Part shown: positions 1 to 9,178 of the stretch, piece by piece
Layout: each line of letters opens with the position of its first letter
Numbering within the stretch: the stretch's first letter is position 1
From: JAVKFY01 sp040223615
Lineage (GTDB): Bacteria; Pseudomonadota; Alphaproteobacteria; GCA-2731375
DNA length: 64,000 nucleotides
Assembly (NCBI GenBank): GCA_040223615.1
Contig: JAVKFY010000011.1
Location: forward strand, 132,540 to 196,539
Direction of reading: 5' to 3'
Notes under the pieces: model-generated
What the model was told of the DNA's origin: nothing
The model's input: the letters and a program-made list of their open reading frames with translations, nothing else
Databases searched by the model: none
Translations under genes and position numbers: made by a program

Positions 1-432
1 GAAGAACTCCGGACCGACCCGTTCAGCGTTTACCCGACGCCCGCGGCGGTGCTTGCGGACGACACGTTGCCGACGTCCGGCAAACTCCAGGTATTGCGCG
101 CGATGGAAGAGGATCTGGTCGCGCTGGAGCGGGCGGAGGGCGAGGCGATGGCGAGCCCCGATCCCGACGGCGGCGACGATCTCGGGGACCAGCTCGCCGC
201 GGTGCGCGGCGCGATCATGGACCTCAGCCCGCGCAGCGAAGCGCACGGCGACAGCGAGCGCGAACGCAAGATCAGCGATGCGAAATCCGGCGCTCACCTG
301 ACGGTGGAGGAAGCGCGGCAGGGCGAGCCGCTATTCAAGACCACCGGGCGTCGCAACTCGTTCCTGATCTATATCGCCGCCGCGATCGCCGTCTTCGCCC
401 TTATCGCGTTCTTCGCACGCCCCTGGGCGTGA
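1..432 (+). CDS. C-terminal part of a tail-anchored protein, unknown function
   Basis: The reading frame is open from the first base of the window, so the start lies outside. The visible 143 residues are acidic and helix-prone. They end in one hydrophobic stretch (about residues 118-140 of the visible part, FLIYIAAAIAVFALIAFFAR) just before the stop, which is the layout of a tail-anchored membrane protein with its bulk in the cytoplasm. I do not recognise the family. The next gene is convergent and begins within about 50 bp. Confidence 0.55.
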   Translation, partial: EELRTDPFSVYPTPAAVLADDTLPTSGKLQVLRAMEEDLVALERAEGEAMASPDPDGGDDLGDQLAAVRGAIMDLSPRSEAHGDSERERKISDAKSGAHLTVEEARQGEPLFKTTGRRNSFLIYIAAAIAVFALIAFFARPWA

Positions 433-484
433 TCGCGGAGCGGGGCGCCGGTGCCGATGCCCCGCTCCAGGTCCACTTAGACAG

Positions 485-1588
485 CTAGGCAGCGGCCGTC
501 GCCGGCTCCGGCGTCAGATGCTTCACCTTGGCCAGGACCTCGGTCTGGATCAGGCCGAGCGAGGTCTTCCAGGCATCGGCCTTCTCGGTATAGTCGAAGC
601 CGAAGACCAGAAGCTGGCCGAATCCGCCGACCTCGTCGTAGACCTTCTCGATCTTCTCCGCCACGGTCGACGGCGAGCCGACGAGCCAGTTGTGCTTGGC
701 GCAATAGGCCGCCGTCACGTCGCTGTCCGGCACGTCGGGATCGTGCTTCAGGAACTCCAGGAACCCGAAGGCGCTGAGCAGCGGCAGGAAGTATTCCGTC
801 ATCATCCGGCCCATCGGGCCGTCGACGGCGAGCTTCCAGGCCTCCTCGTCGGTGTCGGCGACGAACATCTCGCGCACCATGCGCCACTCCTTGCGGCTCG
901 GGTTGCGGCCTGACTTGCGCGCACCCTCCTCGACCGACTCCCAGTGGCTGCCGACGTAGGCCGGATTCAGGTTCAGGCTCATCGGAATGTAGCCCTTCTC
1001 ACCGGCCAGCTTCAGCGTGTCGGAGCCCTTCGACAGCCCGGCGACGCCGATCGGCGGGTGCGGCTGCTGGAACGGCTTGATGTGCGGATGCAGGAAGCCG
1101 AGCATCGGTTCCGGCTTGGTCACATTCCAGAACTGGCCCTTGTGATCGAAGGTTTCCTCCTCCGACCACATGCGCAGGATGATGTCGAGCGCCTCGCGGG
1201 TCATGTCTCGATTGACGCCGGACATGCCGTCGACGTTGAACATCGCCCAGTCCGACGGCAGGCCGCTGGCGGCGATGCCGAAATTCAGCCGGCCCTTGGA
1301 GATGTGGTCGAGCATGGCGACGCGATTGGCCAGTTCCGCCGGGTGGTGATAGGGCAGCAGGAAGCCGCCGGGGCCGAGGCGGATATTCTTGGTCTGGCGA
1401 AAGCCTTCGATGACCAGGAAGTCGGGAGAGGGATTCGGCTCCCACTTCGCGGTGTGATGCTCGCCGACCCAGCCTTCCGTGTAGCCGAACTCGTCAAGCC
1501 AGCGCAGGACCTGCAAGTCCCATTCGTAGCCGTCGCCGAGGCTGCGCTCCGGCGGGTGCGACGGCATCGTGAAAAAGCCGAATTCCAT
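485..1588 (-). CDS. LLM-class flavin-dependent oxidoreductase (bacterial luciferase-like monooxygenase)
   Basis: A 367-residue protein of normal length for the luciferase-like monooxygenase family, which uses reduced FMN and O2 to oxidise small organic substrates in the cytoplasm. Family features are the N-terminal FGFFTMPSHPPER strand, a GWVGEHHT motif, RLGPGGFLLPYHHP near residues 70-85 and GRLNFGIAASG near 100-110. The start is supported by a GGAGGAG ribosome binding site just upstream. It is divergent from a carboxymuconolactone decarboxylase-like gene. The substrate cannot be told from sequence. A second, distinct LLM enzyme lies at 59262-60410. Confidence 0.85.
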   Translation of the reverse strand: MEFGFFTMPSHPPERSLGDGYEWDLQVLRWLDEFGYTEGWVGEHHTAKWEPNPSPDFLVIEGFRQTKNIRLGPGGFLLPYHHPAELANRVAMLDHISKGRLNFGIAASGLPSDWAMFNVDGMSGVNRDMTREALDIILRMWSEEETFDHKGQFWNVTKPEPMLGFLHPHIKPFQQPHPPIGVAGLSKGSDTLKLAGEKGYIPMSLNLNPAYVGSHWESVEEGARKSGRNPSRKEWRMVREMFVADTDEEAWKLAVDGPMGRMMTEYFLPLLSAFGFLEFLKHDPDVPDSDVTAAYCAKHNWLVGSPSTVAEKIEKVYDEVGGFGQLLVFGFDYTEKADAWKTSLGLIQTEVLAKVKHLTPEPATAAA

Positions 1589-1726
1589 TGCTCTGTCTCC
1601 TCCCAGATCCGTTTCATCGCTGACCGTTGATAATGAGGGTCGCGAGTCCGGTCGGCCGGGTCAATGCCCATGCCGTGACAAGCTGAGGTAGACTGCCGGC
1701 GTGGACCGGCGGCAGGAGAGTCGAAG

Positions 1727-2104
1727 ATGTCCGATGAGGAGTTCGCCGCCGGCATGGCGGTGCGCCGCGCGGTATTGGGCGACGCTCACGTCGACCGTGC
1801 CGAGGCCGGCAAGACCGAGCTGGACGCCGAATTCCAGCGCTTCATTACCGAGAGCGCCTGGGGCGGCGTGTGGACGCGGCCGGGCCTGGAACGCCGCGAA
1901 CGCTCTATGATCACGCTGGCGATCCTGGCGACGCTGGGCCATTGGGAAGAGTTCGCCATGCACCTGCGGGCGACACGCAACACCGGCGCCAGCGCCGACG
2001 ACATCAAGGAAATGCTGTTCCATGTCGCGGTCTATGCCGGGGTACCGGCTGCCAATCGTGGCTTCGCCCTCGCCAAGGAGCTTCTGGCGGCGGACGCCGG
2101 CTAG
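1727..2104 (+). CDS. Carboxymuconolactone decarboxylase (PcaC-like) family protein
   Basis: A 125-residue protein with the all-helical CMD fold, seen in ERRERSMITLAILATLGHWEEFAMH followed by the ATRNTGASADDIKEMLFH segment (given here in two parts). It lacks the CxxC pair of the AhpD branch, so it looks like the PcaC branch, whose founder decarboxylates 4-carboxymuconolactone in the protocatechuate pathway. No other pca genes are nearby, so the true substrate is open. GGAGAG precedes the ATG. It lies between a divergent luciferase-like monooxygenase and the downstream histidine kinase 35 bp away. Confidence 0.8.
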   Translation: MSDEEFAAGMAVRRAVLGDAHVDRAEAGKTELDAEFQRFITESAWGGVWTRPGLERRERSMITLAILATLGHWEEFAMHLRATRNTGASADDIKEMLFHVAVYAGVPAANRGFALAKELLAADAG

Positions 2105-2139
2105 GAAGTTTTTCACCCTGCCCATGTATTTGAACGGCC

Positions 2140-5100
2140 ATGACGAAGAACCTGGCGGTTAGCGCGCTGCCCCACGGCGCAATCGACATCGGCGAGGCCC
2201 TGCGCCTGCTGGCCGACCGGCTGCGCGACCTGGTTTGCTATGTCGACAGCGACGAGATCGTTCGCTACGTCAACCGCACCGGCGCCGACTGGTGGGGCTA
2301 CGCACCGGACGACGCGATCGGGCGCGACCTGGACGACCTGCTTGGCGGTTACTACGACGAGCTGCGGCCGCTCTACCGGCGGGCGTTGAACGGTGAAACG
2401 ATCGAAACCGAGCGCAGCGTCGACCATCCCGACGGCAGGCACCGCGAGGTGTTCCTGACGATGACGCCGCATCGTGACCACGCGGACGCCGTCATCGGCG
2501 TGCTGGTGGTCAGCGAGGACCGCTCCAGCCTGGCCGGCGCCCGCGCGGAAATGCGCCAACACCAGGCGCTGACGGACGAGGCGCTGGCGCACCTGGCGCA
2601 GGGCATGCTGGTCTTCGACGGCGCGCACAAGCTGCGGCTGTGGAACGAGCAGGCCCACACCTTGCGCGATTATCCTCGTGATTTCCTCCGCGACGGACTT
2701 AGCTATCGCGAGGTGCTGCAACACAATCTCGACGCCGGCCTGTTCGGTGACGTCGATCACCGGCAGTTCCTGGCTCGCGTGACGAGTCCGGAAGCAATGG
2801 CGCTGCCCGCGCGGCTCGAATTCTCGCTGGCCAATGGCAACATCGTCGACATGCAGCGCGCGCCGCTGCCCGGCGGCGGCTTCGTGCTGACCTATACCGA
2901 CATCACCGAGGCGAAGCGCGTCGAGGCGAAGCTGCGAGATAGCGAACAGCGGTTCCGGCTGATCGTGCAGCGTCTGCCGGTGCCGGCAACCATCGTGCGG
3001 ATTGCCGACGGCCAGGTTCTGTTCCGCAATCCGGAAGCCGAGCAGCAGCTCGTCGATTTTCGCCGCCAGGGGCTGTTCGCGGCGAACAGCGACATCCAGG
3101 ACATGTGGACCAGCAATCTGGCGAAATGGCTGGAACTGCCCGACGACGGCGGCTTTCGGCAGCAGGAGTTCCCGGTTCGGGTCAACGGCCAGCAACTGTG
3201 GTTCCTGGCCGCCGGACAGCGGCTTGAGTATGACGGCGAGCCCTGCCTGTTCGTCACCTGGATCAACATCACCGAAGCCAAGATCTCGCGCGCGGCATTG
3301 GAGCGCTCGGAAGCGAACCTGGCCGAGGCGCAGCGTATCGCCAGCTTCGGAAGCTGGCAGCACGACCTGACCACCGACCGAGCGGTCTGGTCGGCGCACT
3401 ATTTCACGCTGCTCGGCCTGCCGGCCGACGCGCCGCCCAGCTATCAGACGATTCTGGAACTGGTGCACCCGGCCGACCGCGACGACTACAACGCGTTCTT
3501 CACCACGGCGATGCGCGAAGGCGCCGGCGGCGCGCGCGAGTACCGCATCGTGCATCCCGACGGACGGGTACGCACCCTGCGCACGATCTTCCATATCGAT
3601 CGCGACGAAAACGGCGCCGCGACCCGCGTCGCCGGCACGACCCAGGACATCACCGACCTGCGCGAGGCGCAATCGGCCCTTGAGGAAAGCGAGGCGCGGC
3701 TGCGGCAGGCCTCGACGCTGGCGTCGCTCGGCCGATGGGTGTGGGACGCCGTGGCCGATCGCTGCACCTACTGCTCTGAGGAGAATGCAGAGATCCACGG
3801 CATGTCGGTCGAGGCTTACATGCGCGACGCCGCGCAACTGGACCAGGAGTTCATGTTTGTCCACGCCGACGACCGTGAGCGGGTCGAAGGGCACTACGCC
3901 AAGCTGCGGCAGGGCGAGCCGTTCGACATCCAGTACCGGATCGTCACGCCGGCGGGCGAGGTGCGGCACCTGCATGAACTGGCGATGCCGGTGTTCGACG
4001 ACGACGGCCGCGTGGTTGAGGAGTATGGCGTCGCGCAGGACGTCACCCGGCTGCTGGAGACCGAACGTGCCCTGGCGGCCAGCGAGGCGCGCTTCCGCGC
4101 CGTGGTGAACCAGTCGCCGATCGCCTTCGTGCTGACCGACGCCGACGGGCGGGTGCAGCTCGTGAACCGGACCTTCGAAGACTGGTTCTCCGTCGCCGCC
4201 AGTGACGCCGTCGGCGCGCCGTGTCGCGACCTGGTGCCGCCGGAACTGGCACCCGGCATCGATCAGGTCACGGCCGCCGTGGTTGCCGACGGCAAGCCGC
4301 GCGAGATGGAGCTCGAACTGCCAGCCGAGGGCGCGGCGGCACGCGTTCTGCTGTGCTCGGCCTTCCCGATCCGCGATGGCGACGGGACGATTACCGGCAT
4401 TGGCCACCTCGCGGTCGACGTGACCGCGCAACGCCACGCCGAGGAGCGGCTGCGCCACAGCCAGAAGATGGAAGCGGTCGGCCAGATAACCGGCGGCGTC
4501 GCGCACGATTTCAACAACCTGCTGACCGCGGTGATCGGCAACCTGGACTTGCTGGCGCTGAATGTCGCCGCGGACGACGATTCCCGGCGGCTGATCGACA
4601 CGGCGATCCGCGCGGCGCAGCGCGGCGGCCGCCTGACACAGCAACTGCTGGCCTTCTCGCGCAAGCAGGTCCTGGACCCGGTGCCGACCGACCTGAACGA
4701 AGCGGTCAACGAGGTGCTGCCGCTGGCACGCACCAGCACGCGCGGACCGATTCACATCGCGACGCAGCTGACGACGGCGGTGAAGCCGGTCGCGGTCGAC
4801 CGCGGCCAGCTGGAGAACGCGCTGCTGAACCTGGTGATCAACGCCCGCGACGCGCTGCCCGACGGCGGCGAGATCACGATCAGCACCGCGAACCAGGCAC
4901 CCGGCGCCGACCTGGTCGGCCCCCGCGAGGAAATAGCGCCGGGCGAATACGTGATGATCGCCGTGGCCGACAACGGTGCCGGCATGTCCGCGCGCACCCG
5001 CGCCCAGGCAGTCGAGCCGTTCTTCACCACCAAGCCGGTCGGCCAGGGCAGCGGCCTCGGCCTGTCGATGGTGTTCGGCTTCGTGAAGCAGTCCGGCGGC

Positions 5101-5583
5101 CACCTGGCGATCACCAGCACACCCGGCAAGGGCACCACCGTGCGGCTGTTTCTGCCGATCAGCGAGGCAACGTCGGCGGTGCGCGTCCGCGATGAAGCCG
5201 GCGACAGTTTCGGGCAGGCGCGCGGCGAAGAGCGCATTCTGGTGGTCGAGGACGATGCCGACGTGCGCCGCTTCGCCGCCTCGGTGCTGCAGCGGCTCGG
5301 CTACGACGTGCTGCAGGCGGAAGATGGCGAAGCCGCGATGGCGCTGATTGCGGCCCGCGACAGCATCGATCTGCTGCTCACCGACGTGGTGCTGCCCGGT
5401 ACGGCCGGCGGCACCGACGTCGCCGATGCTTTCCAGGCGCGCTTCCCGCACGGCCGTGTCCTGTTCACCTCGGGCCACGTCGGCGACGGCAAGGCACCGG
5501 ACGGGCCGATCCTGGAAAAGCCCTACCGCATCGACACCTTGGCGCAGCGCATCCGCGAGGCGCTGGACGCGGCGCGCTCCTAG
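2140..5583 (+). CDS. Hybrid sensor histidine kinase/response regulator with about six PAS domains
   Basis: An 1147-residue soluble sensor kinase without signal peptide or membrane segments. About six tandem PAS-type sensor modules fill residues 10-765; repeat boundaries are marked by recurring SEARFR/SEQRFRL-like linkers and ITEAK/ITDLR endings. The HisKA box GGVAHDFNNLLT carries the phospho-accepting His789. A HATPase domain follows, with NARDALPDGG, VADNGAGM and GQGSGLGLSM. A C-terminal receiver domain starts near residue 1028 (ILVVEDDADVRRF) with phospho-acceptor Asp1082 in LLLTDVVLPG. No separate output regulator is adjacent, so signalling probably proceeds by phosphorelay to a distant partner. 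Its stop overlaps the stop of the convergent ThDP enzyme gene. Confidence 0.93.
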   Translation: MTKNLAVSALPHGAIDIGEALRLLADRLRDLVCYVDSDEIVRYVNRTGADWWGYAPDDAIGRDLDDLLGGYYDELRPLYRRALNGETIETERSVDHPDGRHREVFLTMTPHRDHADAVIGVLVVSEDRSSLAGARAEMRQHQALTDEALAHLAQGMLVFDGAHKLRLWNEQAHTLRDYPRDFLRDGLSYREVLQHNLDAGLFGDVDHRQFLARVTSPEAMALPARLEFSLANGNIVDMQRAPLPGGGFVLTYTDITEAKRVEAKLRDSEQRFRLIVQRLPVPATIVRIADGQVLFRNPEAEQQLVDFRRQGLFAANSDIQDMWTSNLAKWLELPDDGGFRQQEFPVRVNGQQLWFLAAGQRLEYDGEPCLFVTWINITEAKISRAALERSEANLAEAQRIASFGSWQHDLTTDRAVWSAHYFTLLGLPADAPPSYQTILELVHPADRDDYNAFFTTAMREGAGGAREYRIVHPDGRVRTLRTIFHIDRDENGAATRVAGTTQDITDLREAQSALEESEARLRQASTLASLGRWVWDAVADRCTYCSEENAEIHGMSVEAYMRDAAQLDQEFMFVHADDRERVEGHYAKLRQGEPFDIQYRIVTPAGEVRHLHELAMPVFDDDGRVVEEYGVAQDVTRLLETERALAASEARFRAVVNQSPIAFVLTDADGRVQLVNRTFEDWFSVAASDAVGAPCRDLVPPELAPGIDQVTAAVVADGKPREMELELPAEGAAARVLLCSAFPIRDGDGTITGIGHLAVDVTAQRHAEERLRHSQKMEAVGQITGGVAHDFNNLLTAVIGNLDLLALNVAADDDSRRLIDTAIRAAQRGGRLTQQLLAFSRKQVLDPVPTDLNEAVNEVLPLARTSTRGPIHIATQLTTAVKPVAVDRGQLENALLNLVINARDALPDGGEITISTANQAPGADLVGPREEIAPGEYVMIAVADNGAGMSARTRAQAVEPFFTTKPVGQGSGLGLSMVFGFVKQSGGHLAITSTPGKGTTVRLFLPISEATSAVRVRDEAGDSFGQARGEERILVVEDDADVRRFAASVLQRLGYDVLQAEDGEAAMALIAARDSIDLLLTDVVLPGTAGGTDVADAFQARFPHGRVLFTSGHVGDGKAPDGPILEKPYRIDTLAQRIREALDAARS

Positions 5584-7280
5584 CCGGCGACGGCGACCCT
5601 GACGTCGAGCAGGGCCTGGCGCTTCTCCTCGCGGATCACCCGCTTGGCCTCGGCCAGCGCGCCCGGCAGGTCGGCGGCGTGCTCGACCTGGCGCGCCCAG
5701 CCGCGGCTGGCCTCGCAGATCGCGGTGTAGTTCGGCGCCGGCATCAGGCCGGTGATCGGCATGACGTTGGCCTTGGCGGCATCGCCGTCGGGATACATCG
5801 CCAGCGTGGCCCGGCGCACCGCGTTCCAGATACCGTTGTTGAACACGATGGTCAGCACCGGCAGGCCCATCTGTTCCGCGACCTGATGACAGGCGACGGG
5901 ATTGGCGAACATGTAGGAGCCATCGCCGATTCCGGCGATCACCAGCCGGTTGCGGTCGGCGAGCTGCGCGCCCAACGCCGCCGGCAGGCCCCAGCCGAGC
6001 CCGGCCGACAGCGGCGGGCTGAAGAACCGGTTCGCTCCCTTCGGGCGCACCGAGCCGGCGTCGAGGCCGAGCTCGCCGAAGGCAATCGAGTCGTCGTCCA
6101 TGATCTCCGCGACGCAGTGGCCGACATAGGCCGGCGCCATCGGGCTGCCGGCACCGCCCTGGGCGGCGGCTTCGGCCGCCGCCTTGCGACGCTCGCGATT
6201 GGCCTCTGCCAGACGGGCGCGGCGCTGCTCCGCCTTGGCGTCCGGCGCCGGCATGGCCTCGGCCAGCGCCGCCACGGTCGCGGTCGGATCGCCGGTCACG
6301 GCCAGGTCGGCGGGGAAGCCGCGCACCGGCACGCGCGCGAACAGCGGATCGGCGCCAAGCTGGATCACGCGGGCCTGGTCGCGCGGCCACTGCTTCTCGC
6401 CGAACCAGGGCACCATCGAGTCGACGACAACGATGACGTCGGCGTCCCCGGTCCACGGGCCGGGGTCGTAGCCGGACTGCATCGGATGATCGGCGGCCAG
6501 CACGTTGCGCAGCGGCCAGCTTTCCACCACCGGGATGCCGTGGCGCTCGGCGAACTCGCCCAGCACCGGGCTTAGCGTGCCTTCCGGGTCGCCGCGCTGG
6601 CAGAAGACCACCGGGTGCTCGGCCGCCGCCAGCCACTCGGCGGCCTGGCGCAAGGTCGCGGGGTCGGGCGCGGAAGCGGCGTTGGCCTGCTGCGCGCGGT
6701 CGCTCAGCGGCCGGTCATCCGGCCACGGCTCCGACAGCGGCTCGCGCGGCAGGCCGAGATAGACCGGACCGCGCGGCGCGCTCATGGCAATGGCCAGCGC
6801 CCGATCGGCCAGCGCCTCGACCTGGTCGCCATATCGCAGTTCGTAGTCCCACTTCACGGTCTCGCGCAGCATGCCGCCCTGGTCGCGCATCTCCTGGCCC
6901 CAGTGGATCGGTCGCGAGCGGGCGCCGAAGCGACCGCGCTCGCCGATCGGGGTGCGACCGGCCATCATCATGATCGGCACGTTGTCGGAGGCGGCGTTGA
7001 TCAGCGGCATCAGCGCGTTGGCCAGGCCGACATTGACGTGCACCATCGCCGCCTGCGGCCGACCGGTGGCGAGGTAGTAGCCATGCGCCATGCCGATGGC
7101 CGCGGTCTCGTGCACAACTGTCACCGCCTGCGGCAGGTCGAGGCCTTCCTTGGCGCCGCGCGCCAGCGCCTCGACGATGGCCGGGAAGTCGGTGCCGGCA
7201 TTGGCGAAGAAATAGTCGACGCCGCGCGACTTCAGGGTCAGCAGCAGCGCCTCGGCGGCGGTCTTCGGTGTCGTGGTCAC
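5580..7280 (-). CDS. Thiamine diphosphate-dependent enzyme, acetolactate synthase/benzoylformate decarboxylase-like
   Basis: A 566-residue member of the ThDP decarboxylase/synthase superfamily. The catalytic Glu lies in VVHETAAIGMAHGY near residue 60. The C-terminal ThDP/Mg motif is GIGDGSYMFANPVACHQ ending in FNNGIWN. I chose the GTG at 7280 because AAAGGGAG lies about 10 bases upstream and the family N-terminus (TAAEALLLTLKSRGVDYFF) starts right after it, although the frame is open further. No regulatory small subunit is present, so this is unlikely to be the housekeeping IlvB. Related enzymes act on 2-oxoacids such as benzoylformate or sulfopyruvate; the substrate is unknown. Confidence 0.85.
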   Translation of the reverse strand: MTTTPKTAAEALLLTLKSRGVDYFFANAGTDFPAIVEALARGAKEGLDLPQAVTVVHETAAIGMAHGYYLATGRPQAAMVHVNVGLANALMPLINAASDNVPIMMMAGRTPIGERGRFGARSRPIHWGQEMRDQGGMLRETVKWDYELRYGDQVEALADRALAIAMSAPRGPVYLGLPREPLSEPWPDDRPLSDRAQQANAASAPDPATLRQAAEWLAAAEHPVVFCQRGDPEGTLSPVLGEFAERHGIPVVESWPLRNVLAADHPMQSGYDPGPWTGDADVIVVVDSMVPWFGEKQWPRDQARVIQLGADPLFARVPVRGFPADLAVTGDPTATVAALAEAMPAPDAKAEQRRARLAEANRERRKAAAEAAAQGGAGSPMAPAYVGHCVAEIMDDDSIAFGELGLDAGSVRPKGANRFFSPPLSAGLGWGLPAALGAQLADRNRLVIAGIGDGSYMFANPVACHQVAEQMGLPVLTIVFNNGIWNAVRRATLAMYPDGDAAKANVMPITGLMPAPNYTAICEASRGWARQVEHAADLPGALAEAKRVIREEKRQALLDVRVAVAG

Positions 7281-7356
7281 GGTTCGCGGTCTCCCTTTGG
7301 TCAGATCGTAACGCGAATCCTGGCCGGCGCGCTGCGAATCAGGCAGGGTCGGCCGG

Positions 7357-9174
7357 ATGCTCGACCTCGTTCCCGACCTTTCCGCCGAGAAGCGCCGCGT
7401 GCTGCGCCAGGTGTTCGGCTTCGACGACTTCCGGCCCGGCCAGGAACCGGTGATCGACGCGCTGCTGGACGGCCGGGACACGCTGGCAGTGATGCCGACC
7501 GGCGCCGGCAAATCGCTGTGCTTCCAGGTGCCGGCGCTGACGCTGGGCGGGCTGACCATCGTGGTCTCGCCGCTGGTGGCGTTGATGCAGGACCAGGTCG
7601 CGGCCCTGCGGCTTGCTGGCGTGGCGGCGGAGACGATCAATTCCGGGCGCGACCGTGGCGATAACGTCGCGAGCTGGCGCAAGGTCGCCGCCGGAGAGAC
7701 CCGCCTGCTCTACCTGTCGCCGGAACGGCTGATGACCGAGCAGATGCTGCGGGCGCTCGCGAAACTGCCGGTGAAACTGATCGCGGTCGACGAGGCGCAC
7801 TGTATCTCGCAATGGGGACCGGCCTTCCGTCCGGAATATGAGATGCTGTCGAGCCTGCGGCAGCACTTCGCGGGCGTGCCGATCTCGGCCTTCACCGCGA
7901 CCGCCGACGCGGTCACCCGCGATGACATCGTCGCCAAGCTGTTCGGCGCGAACCCGGCGGTGTTCGTCACCGGCTTCGACCGCCCGAACATCCGCCTCGC
8001 CGTGCAACCACGCCAGAAGAGCGACCGCCAGGTGCTCGCCTTCCTGGACCAGCATCGTGGCGCCAGCGGGATCGTTTATTGCCTGTCGCGCAAGAAGACC
8101 GACGAAACCGCACAACTGCTGGTGCGCGAGGGGTTCCGCGCCCTGCCCTACCACGCCGGCATGGACGCGGCCGCGCGCAACGCCAACCAGGACCTGTTCC
8201 TGACCGAGGCGGGCGTGATCATGGTGGCGACGATCGCGTTCGGCATGGGCATCGACAAGCCGGACGTACGTTTCGTGCTGCACACCGACATCCCGGCGAC
8301 GCTGGACGCCTACTACCAGGAGATCGGCCGCGCCGGGCGCGACGGCGAGGCGGCTGAGGCGGTGATGCTTTACGGCGCCGGCGACATCGCCATGCGGCGG
8401 CGCTTCATCGAGCAGGAGGAGACCGACGAGGCGCACAAGCGGCGCCAGCACAAGCGCCTCGACGCGCTGATCGGCTATGCCGAGGTCGCGGGCTGCCGCC
8501 GGCGCGTGCTGCTGAGCTATTTCGGCGAGGACCAGGCCGAGGACTGCGGCAACTGCGACAACTGCATCACCCCGGCGGTGCTGGAGGACGGCACCGAGAT
8601 CGCCCGGCTGGTCGCCGAGACCGCGCGGCTGACCGGACAGCGCTTCGGCGCCGTGCACCTGATCGACATCCTGCGCGGCGGCCAGACCGAGAAGGTGATC
8701 GAACGCAACCACGACGAGCTGGCGACCTATGGCGCCGCGGCCGACTGGCGCAAGCCGGCGCTGCGCAGCGTGATCCGCCAGATGGTCGCCGGCGAATTGC
8801 TGCGGCTCGACATCCAGGGCCACGGCGGCCTGTCGCTCACGCGCGCCGGCGAGGCGCTGTTGAACGGCGAGCGCGAATTCCGGTATCGCCCCGACGCCAG
8901 CGTGCCGAAGCGCGAGAAGACCGCCGCCGCGCCGCTGGCGGAGCTGGACGAAGCCGACCAGGGCCTGCTGGACCGCCTGAAGCGCCTGCGGCTGAAGCTG
9001 GCGCGCGAGCGCGGTGTGCCGGCCTATGTGGTGTTCCCGGACAAGACGCTGCACGACATGGCGGCGAAACGCCCGCGCGACCTCGTCGCGTTCGCCGAGG
9101 TCAACGGCGTCGGCGCCCGCAAGCAGGCCGAGTTCGGCGAGCTGTTCCTGGCCGAGATCGCGGCGGCGGGGTAG
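7357..9174 (+). CDS. recQ: ATP-dependent DNA helicase RecQ
   Basis: A 605-residue superfamily 2 helicase of standard RecQ length. Walker A is MPTGAGKS at residues 46-53, motif II is DEAH at 145-148 followed by CISQWG, and motif VI lies in QEIGRAGRDG. A zinc-binding set of four cysteines follows in the RecQ-Ct region (about residues 378-401, ending CGNCDNC). A C-terminal HRDC domain (DKTLHDMAAKRPRDL...GVGARK) completes the family layout. RecQ unwinds forked and recombining DNA during RecF-pathway repair. It is divergent from the ThDP enzyme gene and convergent with the dehydrogenase gene 4 bp away. Confidence 0.95.
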   Translation: MLDLVPDLSAEKRRVLRQVFGFDDFRPGQEPVIDALLDGRDTLAVMPTGAGKSLCFQVPALTLGGLTIVVSPLVALMQDQVAALRLAGVAAETINSGRDRGDNVASWRKVAAGETRLLYLSPERLMTEQMLRALAKLPVKLIAVDEAHCISQWGPAFRPEYEMLSSLRQHFAGVPISAFTATADAVTRDDIVAKLFGANPAVFVTGFDRPNIRLAVQPRQKSDRQVLAFLDQHRGASGIVYCLSRKKTDETAQLLVREGFRALPYHAGMDAAARNANQDLFLTEAGVIMVATIAFGMGIDKPDVRFVLHTDIPATLDAYYQEIGRAGRDGEAAEAVMLYGAGDIAMRRRFIEQEETDEAHKRRQHKRLDALIGYAEVAGCRRRVLLSYFGEDQAEDCGNCDNCITPAVLEDGTEIARLVAETARLTGQRFGAVHLIDILRGGQTEKVIERNHDELATYGAAADWRKPALRSVIRQMVAGELLRLDIQGHGGLSLTRAGEALLNGEREFRYRPDASVPKREKTAAAPLAELDEADQGLLDRLKRLRLKLARERGVPAYVVFPDKTLHDMAAKRPRDLVAFAEVNGVGARKQAEFGELFLAEIAAAG

Positions 9175-9178
9175 CGCC

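Noticed and set aside
2113..6636. Very long open frame on the minus strand antisense to the histidine kinase gene
   Set aside because: High GC makes antisense frames open. Its translation is Arg/Gly/Ala-rich without motifs, whereas the opposite strand gives a clear kinase.
5580..7682. N-terminal extension of the ThDP enzyme frame to 7682
   Set aside because: The extension overlaps the recQ start and is low in family-like sequence. The GTG at 7280 with AAAGGGAG fits the family start.
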